64,000 nucleotides of DNA from NCBI RefSeq assembly GCF_024055575.1, contig NZ_JAMXOE010000001.1, positions 868,001 through 932,000 on the forward strand, given 5' to 3'. Shown one piece after another: positions 44,090 to 51,815 of this stretch; the stretch's first letter is position 1, and every line of letters begins with the position of its first letter. The stretch is from Mucilaginibacter flavidus. Its GTDB lineage: Bacteria; Bacteroidota; Bacteroidia; Sphingobacteriales; Sphingobacteriaceae. A model generated the notes under the pieces. It saw only the letters and a list, made by a program, of their open reading frames with translations. It was not told the DNA's origin and made no database searches. A program made the position numbers and the translations under genes.

Positions 44090-44168
44090 TTCGGTTGTGG
44101 CATACACAGCGACTGCAAATTGGTTGTAATGGCATATCGACCGATAAACACGGCTTATATATTTGATC

Positions 44169-44247
44169 AACTAATTTTTCATTGATGATAAGGTTAGTTA
44201 ATAGTTAATTAAGGAATCTTTACGCGAGGTGTGGATTCCTTTTTTTA
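44169..44247 (+). ncRNA. Candidate small RNA
   Basis: A TATATTTG promoter box (44158-44165) is followed by about 79 bases that fold as two hairpins: AACTAA (44169-44174 region) with TTAGTT about 20 bases later, and a terminator stem AAGGAATC (44211-44218) with GATTCCTT (44234-44241), then a run of T. No open frame fits this interval. The design promoter, hairpin, terminator is that of a bacterial small RNA; its target is unknown. Confidence 0.55.
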
Positions 44248-44365
44248 TGCCTTATTTTTTTAGAATTAAAAGGTCGTCAACTTCGCTGTTCATTATTTAT
44301 TACCCGATGGACAATTTGTTAGGCGGATATCAGTGCGGCTGCAAATTTCGTCATTAAAAACGATG

Positions 44366-44393
44366 AAATGCTGACACTGTTTTGTCAGCATTT
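44366..44393 (+). terminator. Hairpin with T tail in gene-free region
   Basis: AAATGCTGAC (44366-44375) pairs with GTCAGCATTT (44384-44393), followed by TTAG on the + strand; A-rich on the other side too. It may end a second short transcript, but I could not find a promoter box for it. The rest of 44248-44552 shows nothing further. Confidence 0.6.
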
Positions 44394-44552
44394 TTAGAGT
44401 TTTTGATGGCGCTTTTTAATAAAAAACCGTCGTAATATCCCGGAAATGCACTTTTTACGAAAGTGTATTGAAATTTCCTGTTCCACCCTGTTCTATATGT
44501 TTCAGTGTGAACAGCAACGTTTTTTGGCAATTATCACTCACTATTCACCCCC

Positions 44553-45311
44553 TCACTGCAAAGTATAGCCCCCATCAAGCAGCAAATTAAGGCCGATTGC
44601 AAATGAGGCGCCATCCGAACAAAGCCAGATTACGCCCTGTGCCATTTCTTCGGGACTGGCCAGCCGCTGTATGGCATGTTTTTGGGCTATTTGCTTTAAT
44701 TTTTCTTCGCCGCCATTTTTTATCATGGGTGTCAGTGTAAAACCGGGGCTTATTGAGTTTATGCGCAAATCGGTTGTTGCATACTCGAGCGCTGCGTTTT
44801 TAGTAAGCCCCAGCACGCCAAATTTTGAGGCTACATAAGCAGAATCGTTCATGTAAGCTACGGTGCTCAATACCGATGCACAGTTTACAATCGCCCCTTT
44901 TTGCTGCTTCAATATGTGAGGGATCTGGTATTTCATGCAAAGAAAAACGGCACGCAGGTTAATGGCAATCACCTTATCCCAATTATCAGTGGGGTAATCT
45001 TCAATTTTGGCAAAATCTCCACCTATGCCGGCATTATTGTAAGCATAATCGAGCCTGCCGAAAGCGGTAACAATCTCATCGATGGATGTTTTGATACTGT
45101 CTTCGCTAAGCATATCGCAATGCACGTATTTGGCGATGCCGCCCTTGTTTTCTATTTGGGCTACGAGCCTGTTGGCATCCGTATCATTGATATCTAAAAT
45201 ACCGACGCTTGCACCGGCTTCAATAAATTTCCAAACCGTTGCTTCGCCAATGCCCGATGCACCACCGGTAACAATTGCAACTTTGCCCTTTGCATTAAAA
45301 ACACATTCCAT
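44553..45311 (-). CDS. SDR family oxidoreductase
   Basis: 252 residues from ATG 45311 (MECVFNAKGKVAIVTGG); the frame extends to 45440 but the extra part is not protein-like. Signatures: TGGASGIG (14-21), NNAGIGG near 92, Ser in NCASVLS near 142, YVASK near 156-160, and a GLNLLLDGGYTLQ C-terminus. NAD(P)-dependent oxidoreductase of unknown substrate. No operon partner on the same strand. Confidence 0.88.
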   Translation of the reverse strand: MECVFNAKGKVAIVTGGASGIGEATVWKFIEAGASVGILDINDTDANRLVAQIENKGGIAKYVHCDMLSEDSIKTSIDEIVTAFGRLDYAYNNAGIGGDFAKIEDYPTDNWDKVIAINLRAVFLCMKYQIPHILKQQKGAIVNCASVLSTVAYMNDSAYVASKFGVLGLTKNAALEYATTDLRINSISPGFTLTPMIKNGGEEKLKQIAQKHAIQRLASPEEMAQGVIWLCSDGASFAIGLNLLLDGGYTLQ

Positions 45312-45535
45312 AACGATAAAATTATAGCGAGGGTTTATTGTCGCCGTGCCGAATTTAAGATATATACGTCGAATATTTTTAACCCGGCCGGGGGGGCCTT
45401 TTGTGTTTTGCGTAAAAACCGTTTGTAACACGCCCGGCAAAACCCGGTGACCGGCTTACAGATATTCTCCAGCCATTTCCTCTCTCAATACTCCGAACCC
45501 AATAATTATTATTGCGGGTTAACACGCATATAAAT

Positions 45536-45583
45536 ATACCCCATTAACGGTATTGCCCAACTTTATGCCACGGATTAGCTTTG
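45536..45583 (+). promoter_or_regulatory. CCCC-box E with promoter, facing the protease array
   Basis: ATACCCC (45536-45542) and an imperfect second half ACGGTAT (45547-45553). The first C (45539) is 37 bases upstream of TAGCTTTG (45576-45583). The first + strand gene is the papain-like protease 274 bp later, so the leader would be long; 45584-45856 is AT-rich and holds no credible gene. Confidence 0.6.
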
Positions 45584-45856
45584 TATTATATAATGCGGCA
45601 AATCATTCCGGCATAAACAAATATTATATAATTATATTGTTTCATACAACACTTAGTATGAATGATATAAAAAATAATATTATTTTTAGATATTGATTTG
45701 ATAAACGATAAAAAACGCATATAACCAGCTGTGTTTACAACATCCTGCCCCCTGTGGATGCGGTTTCGTTTATCAAACAATGTTCCCTTTTATAACCAGA
45801 TACTGTTTTGCGCTGAGTGGCAGAAATATTAACAAAGTTTAAATAATCCCTATAAA

Positions 45857-47485
45857 ATGAAAACTTACCTGTTTGCCCTTGCTTGCCTGTTTGCGGGCAC
45901 TACACTTTTTGCCCAGGAACACCGAATGGGTGCAATATTCAACGCTGAAAGTATTGCGGCCGCGCCTCAAAAAGTCACATTATCATTCAGAAGCTTTCGC
46001 GGGCTTCCTGAAAGTGTAAGCCTCGAAAAGTATTGCCCAACTCCCGGCGACCAGGGCAATCACGGCACCTGCGTAGCTTTCACCAGTGCTTATGATATAG
46101 CCACCATATTATATGCAAAAACGCACAATATCACCGATAAGGCTTTAATTAATAAATACACTTTTTCGCCAACTTATATTTATGAACAGGTAAAAAGTGC
46201 CACCGATGCCGATTGCCAGGATGGCCTGGACGCCATAAAAGCTATTTTCTTTATGATAAAAACGGGCGATGCGCTGTTAAGCAAAGTGCCGTACCAATGC
46301 GGATTCCAACTAACAGATAATGTAAAATCGGAAGCGGCAAATTATAAGGTACAGGATGGCGCAATGTTGTTTGCCGCAGCCGGGATGATGCGCGAGGACA
46401 AATACATTCAGCCGGCTGATGTGATGATATCATCGGTAAAAAAGGCGCTGGCCGAGGGCTACCCGGTATCTGGCGGCTGGCATATACCTGAGTCGTTTTT
46501 CCGCATTAAGTCGGCAGTTTGGCACCCCGACCCGAATGAGGAATTGAAAGACTGGAAGCATAACGGCCACGCCATGGCCATAGTTGGTTATGACGACCAT
46601 ATTGAAGGCGGCGCATTCCGTATCATGAACAGTTGGGGCACCAAATGGGGCGATGGCGGTTTTGTTTGGATACGCTATTCCGATTTTCCGAACTGGTGCA
46701 AGCTTGCCGTGGAAGTATTTGGCGACCCCAATACCCTTGCGCCAGATGAAGCACCGAAACCCGTACCGCCAACTCCTACTCCTACTCCTACTCCTACTCC
46801 TACGCCTACGCCGCAGCCAACGCCAACGCCAAAACCCGAACCAAAACCTGTTCCGGTACCTGAATCGCCAACATTTGCACTGAGCGGCAACCTGGAGTTT
46901 AAACTAAACACCGGTGACGATATGCCTGTAAATAAAACATCTACCCGCAATTTAACAGTTGAGGATGATGCCAACGCTAAAGAAGATTTAGTGGCCTATA
47001 CCATGGCAGGCAGCTACACCAGCGGCACCAAGTTCAGGTTTTATATGAATGTTGACAATGAGGCTTATGTATATGCCTTTGCCAGCGACTTAACGGGTAA
47101 AGTAAACCGCATTTTGCCTTTTGACGATATGATATCGACCCACGTTGGTGCGGGCAGTACTATCGCTTTTCCATCGGATACTAAAGTGATCCAGCTGGAT
47201 GAGCAAAAGGGAGTGGATTACCTGCTGATATTGTACTCGGCCCAGAAACTGGATGCAACCGCCATTGCAGATAAAATGAACGGTATGAAGGGCAACCTGA
47301 GCACTAAAATAAAAACCGTGCTTGGCAATAAACTGATTGATAAAGCCAATATTCAATACGCCGGCGATAAGGTAGGTTTCAGCACCAAAAAATTATCTAC
47401 CCGGAATTTAACAGTTACCGACGACGACAAACGGCCTACGACAGGAAGCGTAGTACCATTGATGGTTGAGATTAAACACCAGTAA
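45857..47485 (+). CDS. Exported papain-like (C1-type) cysteine protease
   Basis: 542 residues: signal peptide (ending GTTLFAQ), then a papain-like catalytic domain with Cys72 in QGNHGTCVAF, His238 in HNGHAMAIVGYDD and Asn258 in RIMNSWGTKWGDGGF. The usual Trp after the nucleophile is Val. A Pro/Thr-rich linker of about 30 residues (encoded partly by a 6-bp microsatellite) leads to a C-terminal beta domain like DUF4384 (residues about 365-515). That domain is bracketed by two copies of STRNLTV-x-DD, at Arg364 and Arg516. It is the first gene of the array; four caspase paralogues follow on the same strand. Likely periplasmic or surface exposed. Confidence 0.85.
   Translation: MKTYLFALACLFAGTTLFAQEHRMGAIFNAESIAAAPQKVTLSFRSFRGLPESVSLEKYCPTPGDQGNHGTCVAFTSAYDIATILYAKTHNITDKALINKYTFSPTYIYEQVKSATDADCQDGLDAIKAIFFMIKTGDALLSKVPYQCGFQLTDNVKSEAANYKVQDGAMLFAAAGMMREDKYIQPADVMISSVKKALAEGYPVSGGWHIPESFFRIKSAVWHPDPNEELKDWKHNGHAMAIVGYDDHIEGGAFRIMNSWGTKWGDGGFVWIRYSDFPNWCKLAVEVFGDPNTLAPDEAPKPVPPTPTPTPTPTPTPTPQPTPTPKPEPKPVPVPESPTFALSGNLEFKLNTGDDMPVNKTSTRNLTVEDDANAKEDLVAYTMAGSYTSGTKFRFYMNVDNEAYVYAFASDLTGKVNRILPFDDMISTHVGAGSTIAFPSDTKVIQLDEQKGVDYLLILYSAQKLDATAIADKMNGMKGNLSTKIKTVLGNKLIDKANIQYAGDKVGFSTKKLSTRNLTVTDDDKRPTTGSVVPLMVEIKHQ
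46772..46810 (+). repeat. 6-bp microsatellite coding for a Pro-Thr linker
   Basis: About six tandem copies of ACTCCT/ACGCCT units encode alternating Pro and Thr. Because the unit is 6 bp, copy-number slippage would lengthen or shorten the linker without breaking the frame. Confidence 0.85.
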
Positions 47486-47622
47486 AACAACTTCCACAAT
47501 CGGCCCGTATCACGAAAAACGATAACCAAATGCTACTGCTGTGCCCGATGCTAATTTGTATCCAACTGCAGGTTAGCATTCGGCGGTAAGCGGTTATCAA
47601 ATGGAGATCTTGAGTATAAAAA

Positions 47623-50600
47623 ATGAAAAAAATAATCCTCTTAGTGTGCGCGGTACTTTTTTTCGTCTATGGCAGCTATGGGCAAACAGGTAACATTATT
47701 ATTCCTAGCGGAAATTCATTGGTAATTAACAGGATTATACCTGACCGGCAAGGCAAATACCTGTATAGTACAGAGGATGAAAAGATAGTGATGTGGGATA
47801 TTAAAACGCACGACCAATTATACACTTTTCCTGTAGGAAAAGGGGGGCTGCGAAGTTTCGTTATCAGCAACGATGGGACAAAAATAGTGGTGAACGGTTA
47901 TACTATTTATTCCACCGTAACAGGTAAGCTGCTATTCAACCTAAAAATTTCAGGCACATACGTTGCATTTTCGCCCGATGACAGCAAACTGTACTCCATA
48001 AACTATAATGGGGAGATAAACGAATTGGATATAAAAAGCCTGCAAGTTGTGAAGGTGATTGATCCGCTCGATGACAGGACTGGTATCGATATAACCACAA
48101 CGGGCAACCTGGTTATAACTAATAGAACAGGCTGGCAAGTATGGGACCCTGCACAAAAAAAAATGGTGCTCGATTATCGGCCTCCTGCCGGAATCGGCGC
48201 CTTTAATTATTTACCTAATATGGATGCTATGGTTACTTACGTAGTGAAGAACTATAGCCAGGTAAGCGCCGATATTTATGATGTGTACACTGGCAAGCTG
48301 TTAAAGTCGGTGCCGGGTAAGGGCTATGTGATACCTGCAGAAGGCCCGGGCAAGCAATTTGTCTTCAATCACACCATCTACGATGCATCATTTACGCCTG
48401 TCGGTCAGTTAAAAATCAACAGCAGGTATACCGTGTGCAGTTTTATACCTGCAAGCAATACGGTTTACGCGAGCGATATGGCTCAAATTTTTGATGTAAA
48501 CACAAATGATAATCATGTTGGGCACTTGTTTAATAGAAAAGTAGCTGACCTGGGTATGAGTACCTTTAATTCGATGGAGTACAGTGACGCAACGGGCATA
48601 CTGAACATTATGACCGACGACTCGGTATTTAAAAGCATTAACCTGGTGAAATTAATGCCCATAAGGCACAAAGTGCTCCCGGTTAGAACAGAAATGACCA
48701 CATTTAGTGCAACAGGCGATACAGTTGCCGTGTTTGATGACCATAAAGGGTATATCAAAAACATAGTTACCGGTAAAATGCTGCAACCATTTATTAAGTT
48801 AACGAATGAAGCATCGAGCAATGAAAGGGCAAATTTCTTTTTTTCAAAAAATGGCGCTAATGTTTATTACACAACATTTTCGGTGCCGCGGCAACTAAAC
48901 ACCCTTTATCGCATAAATGTCAAAACGGGTATTAGTCAACCAGTATTTAACTTTAAAAGTACCGAAACCCCCTATTTGCATCCAGACAAGGATTTGCTTG
49001 CAGGGATGGAAAAAGGTTACCAATATAACCATGCTAAAGTGTGGAATATAAACACAGGCGCTATTTTGTTTGATAAAGACATCCCCGATGGTGAAACCAC
49101 CGATTTTATTTCCATATCAGCTGATAAAAAAAATGTATTGCTGGTGCGTAATAACACCACCGAAAAATACAACCTTGCCGATGGCAGCCTGGAATCAAAG
49201 TCGGCAGCCTACCCTAAAATAAGGCCCTTTGGTGTTTACAGTTGCACACCGGACCTATCATTACTTTTTGCTTTAAATTACGACGGCGAAATGACGGCCT
49301 ACGATATACAGGGCAAGCCGGTTTACACCAAACAAGCTCATTTATCGGCTATCCGTAAGGCATTATTTGCGCCTGATAGCAAAACCATGTATACGGTATC
49401 GTTAGACCACACAATTAAAGTTTGGCACCCACAAACCGGTAAGCTGTTAGGTACAATTTATCTGTTTAATGATGGCAACGATTTTGTTTTTATAGACCAA
49501 TACGGCCGGTTTGAGGGAACTGATGCTGGCATTAAAAAGCTTTACTATTACAGCAACAGGCGCAAGGTCCCGCTGGATGTTGTTTACGAAAAATTTTATA
49601 CCCCTAACCTTTATCAACGTTCGGTAAATGGCGAGCAGTTCGATCCTATTGATGTGGTCATTAATCCGTCGCCGTTGATAAAGATATCATACGCCCAGGT
49701 TACCCGTAATCTAAACGTGGTTGACGATAAGATACCTGCCTATCAAAACACCACTGGCATTGCAGACATTACTGTAAAAGCATCGGCCGAGAACGACAAA
49801 GTGGACGAGATTCGGCTGTTTCAAAATGGTAAAATCGTAAACATGGCAACACGCGGACTTTTTGTTACCGATAACACAACCGGCACCGATTCAAAAACAT
49901 ATACAATAAGCCTGCTGCCGGGTGTAAACAACATCCGCGCCGTAGCACTTAACGGGCAGCGAACTGAAAGCGAGCCTGACGAAATAATGGTAACCTACAA
50001 TAGTGGCGCACAAGCAAATGCACCTGCGCCGGTTAATAAAAGCGGCGTCATCATAGATGTGGTTGATCGTAATGCCACCATGTACCTGGTAGTAGTGGGC
50101 ATCAACGCCTACAAAAACCCTAAAATGAGGCTCAACTATGCATTAGCCGATGCTACTTCATTTAAGGATGTGGCCGAACAGGATGCAAAAACCATGATAA
50201 CCGGTGTTAAAACCTATTTTGTTACCGATGATAAGGCCGACAAAAGCGGCATTTTAGCTGCCCTTGCCGAGGTGCAGAAAAATGCCAAACCACAGGATGT
50301 GTTTGTATTTTACTATGCAGGCCACGGTGTAATCAGCGATAAAAACAAAGAGTTTTACCTGGTGCCAAACGATGTTGCCGACCTGAATAATGTAGACGCA
50401 GCGTTGGCCCAACACGGCATTTCCTCAAAAATGCTGCAGCAATACGCTATTGATATAGCCGCCCAAAAACAAGTGTTTATACTGGATGCCTGCCAGAGCG
50501 CAGGGGCGTTTTCTACATTGTTAACAGATGATGCCGACCGTCAAAAAAGCATGGCCGTTGTAGCCCGCAGCACAGGAACGCACTGGATAGCCGCCAGCGG

Positions 50601-50832
50601 TAGTCAGCAATTTGCTAACGAGTTTTCGCAGCTGGGCCATGGGGCATTTACTTATGTACTGCTTAAGGCCATGAAGGGCGGGGCAGCCAGCAATAAAATG
50701 ATAACCATTAATGGGCTTAAAAATTATTTGCAGGTACAGGTGCCCGATTTGATGAAGAAATATAACGGTACACCGCAATATCCATCGAGCTATGGTTTGG
50801 GTGATGATTTCCCGGTGGAGGTGATTAAATAA
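47623..50832 (+). CDS. Exported WD40-caspase protein, copy 1
   Basis: 1069 residues: signal peptide (ending GSYGQ), two WD40-like propeller halves over about residues 25-640 (YSTEDEKIVMWDIKT, TVSLDHTIKVWHPQTGKL), an Ig-like beta domain (about 690-800, VTRNLNVVDDKIP to TESEPDEIMVTY) and a C-terminal caspase (peptidase C14) domain with VVVGINAYKNPKM, His901 in YYAGHGV and Cys957 in LDACQSAGAF. The dyad is intact, so proteolysis after basic residues or Asp is expected; bacterial caspase homologues mostly prefer Arg/Lys. Follows the papain-like gene by 137 bp and precedes copy 2 by 8 bp. Its last ~110 bp plus the start of copy 2 are nearly identical to the copy 2/copy 3 junction. Confidence 0.9.
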   Translation: MKKIILLVCAVLFFVYGSYGQTGNIIIPSGNSLVINRIIPDRQGKYLYSTEDEKIVMWDIKTHDQLYTFPVGKGGLRSFVISNDGTKIVVNGYTIYSTVTGKLLFNLKISGTYVAFSPDDSKLYSINYNGEINELDIKSLQVVKVIDPLDDRTGIDITTTGNLVITNRTGWQVWDPAQKKMVLDYRPPAGIGAFNYLPNMDAMVTYVVKNYSQVSADIYDVYTGKLLKSVPGKGYVIPAEGPGKQFVFNHTIYDASFTPVGQLKINSRYTVCSFIPASNTVYASDMAQIFDVNTNDNHVGHLFNRKVADLGMSTFNSMEYSDATGILNIMTDDSVFKSINLVKLMPIRHKVLPVRTEMTTFSATGDTVAVFDDHKGYIKNIVTGKMLQPFIKLTNEASSNERANFFFSKNGANVYYTTFSVPRQLNTLYRINVKTGISQPVFNFKSTETPYLHPDKDLLAGMEKGYQYNHAKVWNINTGAILFDKDIPDGETTDFISISADKKNVLLVRNNTTEKYNLADGSLESKSAAYPKIRPFGVYSCTPDLSLLFALNYDGEMTAYDIQGKPVYTKQAHLSAIRKALFAPDSKTMYTVSLDHTIKVWHPQTGKLLGTIYLFNDGNDFVFIDQYGRFEGTDAGIKKLYYYSNRRKVPLDVVYEKFYTPNLYQRSVNGEQFDPIDVVINPSPLIKISYAQVTRNLNVVDDKIPAYQNTTGIADITVKASAENDKVDEIRLFQNGKIVNMATRGLFVTDNTTGTDSKTYTISLLPGVNNIRAVALNGQRTESEPDEIMVTYNSGAQANAPAPVNKSGVIIDVVDRNATMYLVVVGINAYKNPKMRLNYALADATSFKDVAEQDAKTMITGVKTYFVTDDKADKSGILAALAEVQKNAKPQDVFVFYYAGHGVISDKNKEFYLVPNDVADLNNVDAALAQHGISSKMLQQYAIDIAAQKQVFILDACQSAGAFSTLLTDDADRQKSMAVVARSTGTHWIAASGSQQFANEFSQLGHGAFTYVLLKAMKGGAASNKMITINGLKNYLQVQVPDLMKKYNGTPQYPSSYGLGDDFPVEVIK

Positions 50833-50840
50833 ATAAGGCC

Positions 50841-51815
50841 ATGAAAAAAATATTTTTGCTGATATTTTGTTTTTTAGGATTGAAAGGCTTTTCGCAAGGT
50901 CCCGTGCTTACGCTGCCGGCAGGGCACACTGGCGATATAAAGGCAACAATCGTGTCGCCGGACAATAAATATCTTATTTCATCGTCGGCTGATGCCACCA
51001 CCAAAATCTGGGAGCTGGCCTCAGGTAAATTGATTTACAATTTCCCCAATAAAACAGCCGAAGGTAAGCCTTATTCGTTTAGCCAGTTTATCTTCAAAAA
51101 CAACGGCACCGAGCTGCTCGCTATGGGCAGGGATGTTTTGATGGTTTTTGATTTCGATAAATTCAAGATCACTAAACAGGTTGCGCTTAAAGGATTTGTG
51201 TACGGAGCCTTGGCAACTAACGACCGCACTTTATATATCACGAACCAGCCTGAACAGTACAAGGCGGATGTGCTAAGTCTGGATATGCAGGATTTTTCGG
51301 TTAAAAAGCTATACGAGCTTTCGGCGCCGGATTATTATGATATTGAATTTGCGCGGATATCATTAAATAAACAGGAAGATAAACTACTTTGCTACACGCG
51401 CCTGAAAGGCTCGGTACTTATCGACACCGCGGGTAAAGAATTGGAAATATTTAACAGCGATGTAAAGATGTTAAGCTTCCTGCCTGATGGAACGATGATG
51501 GGCGTAAAGGAAAGCGGCGGCCGTAAGTATAATATACAGTTAATTGATGCCGGTACGAAACAGTTAAAATGGGAAACTAACATTGAATTTAAAAGCATTT
51601 TTAGCTTTTATTATAATTTCCAAGCCATACAATTCGATAAAAAAACAGGACTGTGCTTGTTGCAATCGCGTAAGGATTTTGCTGTGTTTGATTATGTAAA
51701 CCATACAGCCCCCAATTTGTATACAGTACCCCAGGGCGAAGCTAACAGTACCTTTTTACAGCTAAACCTGGAGAGTATATTATCGGAACAAACAAGCAGG
51801 GCAAGGTTGGCGTGA
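50841..51815 (+). CDS. WD40-caspase copy 2, N-terminal part (split by frameshift)
   Basis: 324 residues: signal peptide (MKKIFLLIFCFLGLKGFSQG) and the first WD40-like propeller. It matches copy 3 closely up to about residue 305 and then runs out of frame into an unrelated tail (QLNLESILSEQTSRARLA). Restoring one base in the T5 run at 51753-51757 would join it to the next frame and give a 1104-residue protein like copy 3 (1112). The TGA stop overlaps a GTG start of the next frame (GTGA at 51812-51815), so coupled translation of two polypeptides is conceivable. Could also be a sequencing error. Confidence 0.75.
   Translation: MKKIFLLIFCFLGLKGFSQGPVLTLPAGHTGDIKATIVSPDNKYLISSSADATTKIWELASGKLIYNFPNKTAEGKPYSFSQFIFKNNGTELLAMGRDVLMVFDFDKFKITKQVALKGFVYGALATNDRTLYITNQPEQYKADVLSLDMQDFSVKKLYELSAPDYYDIEFARISLNKQEDKLLCYTRLKGSVLIDTAGKELEIFNSDVKMLSFLPDGTMMGVKESGGRKYNIQLIDAGTKQLKWETNIEFKSIFSFYYNFQAIQFDKKTGLCLLQSRKDFAVFDYVNHTAPNLYTVPQGEANSTFLQLNLESILSEQTSRARLA
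51753..51757 (+). other. Frameshift site (T5 run) in WD40-caspase copy 2
   Basis: Alignment by eye with copy 3 shows AGT-ACC-TTT-TT-ACA here against six bases more of continuous frame there; one T (or any base) is missing. The run is short for phase variation but sits exactly at the break. Confidence 0.75.

Noticed and set aside
45586..45780. 64-codon - strand frame in the leader of the protease array
   Set aside because: Very AT-rich, Ile/Asn/Tyr-biased, no promoter or ribosome-binding context.
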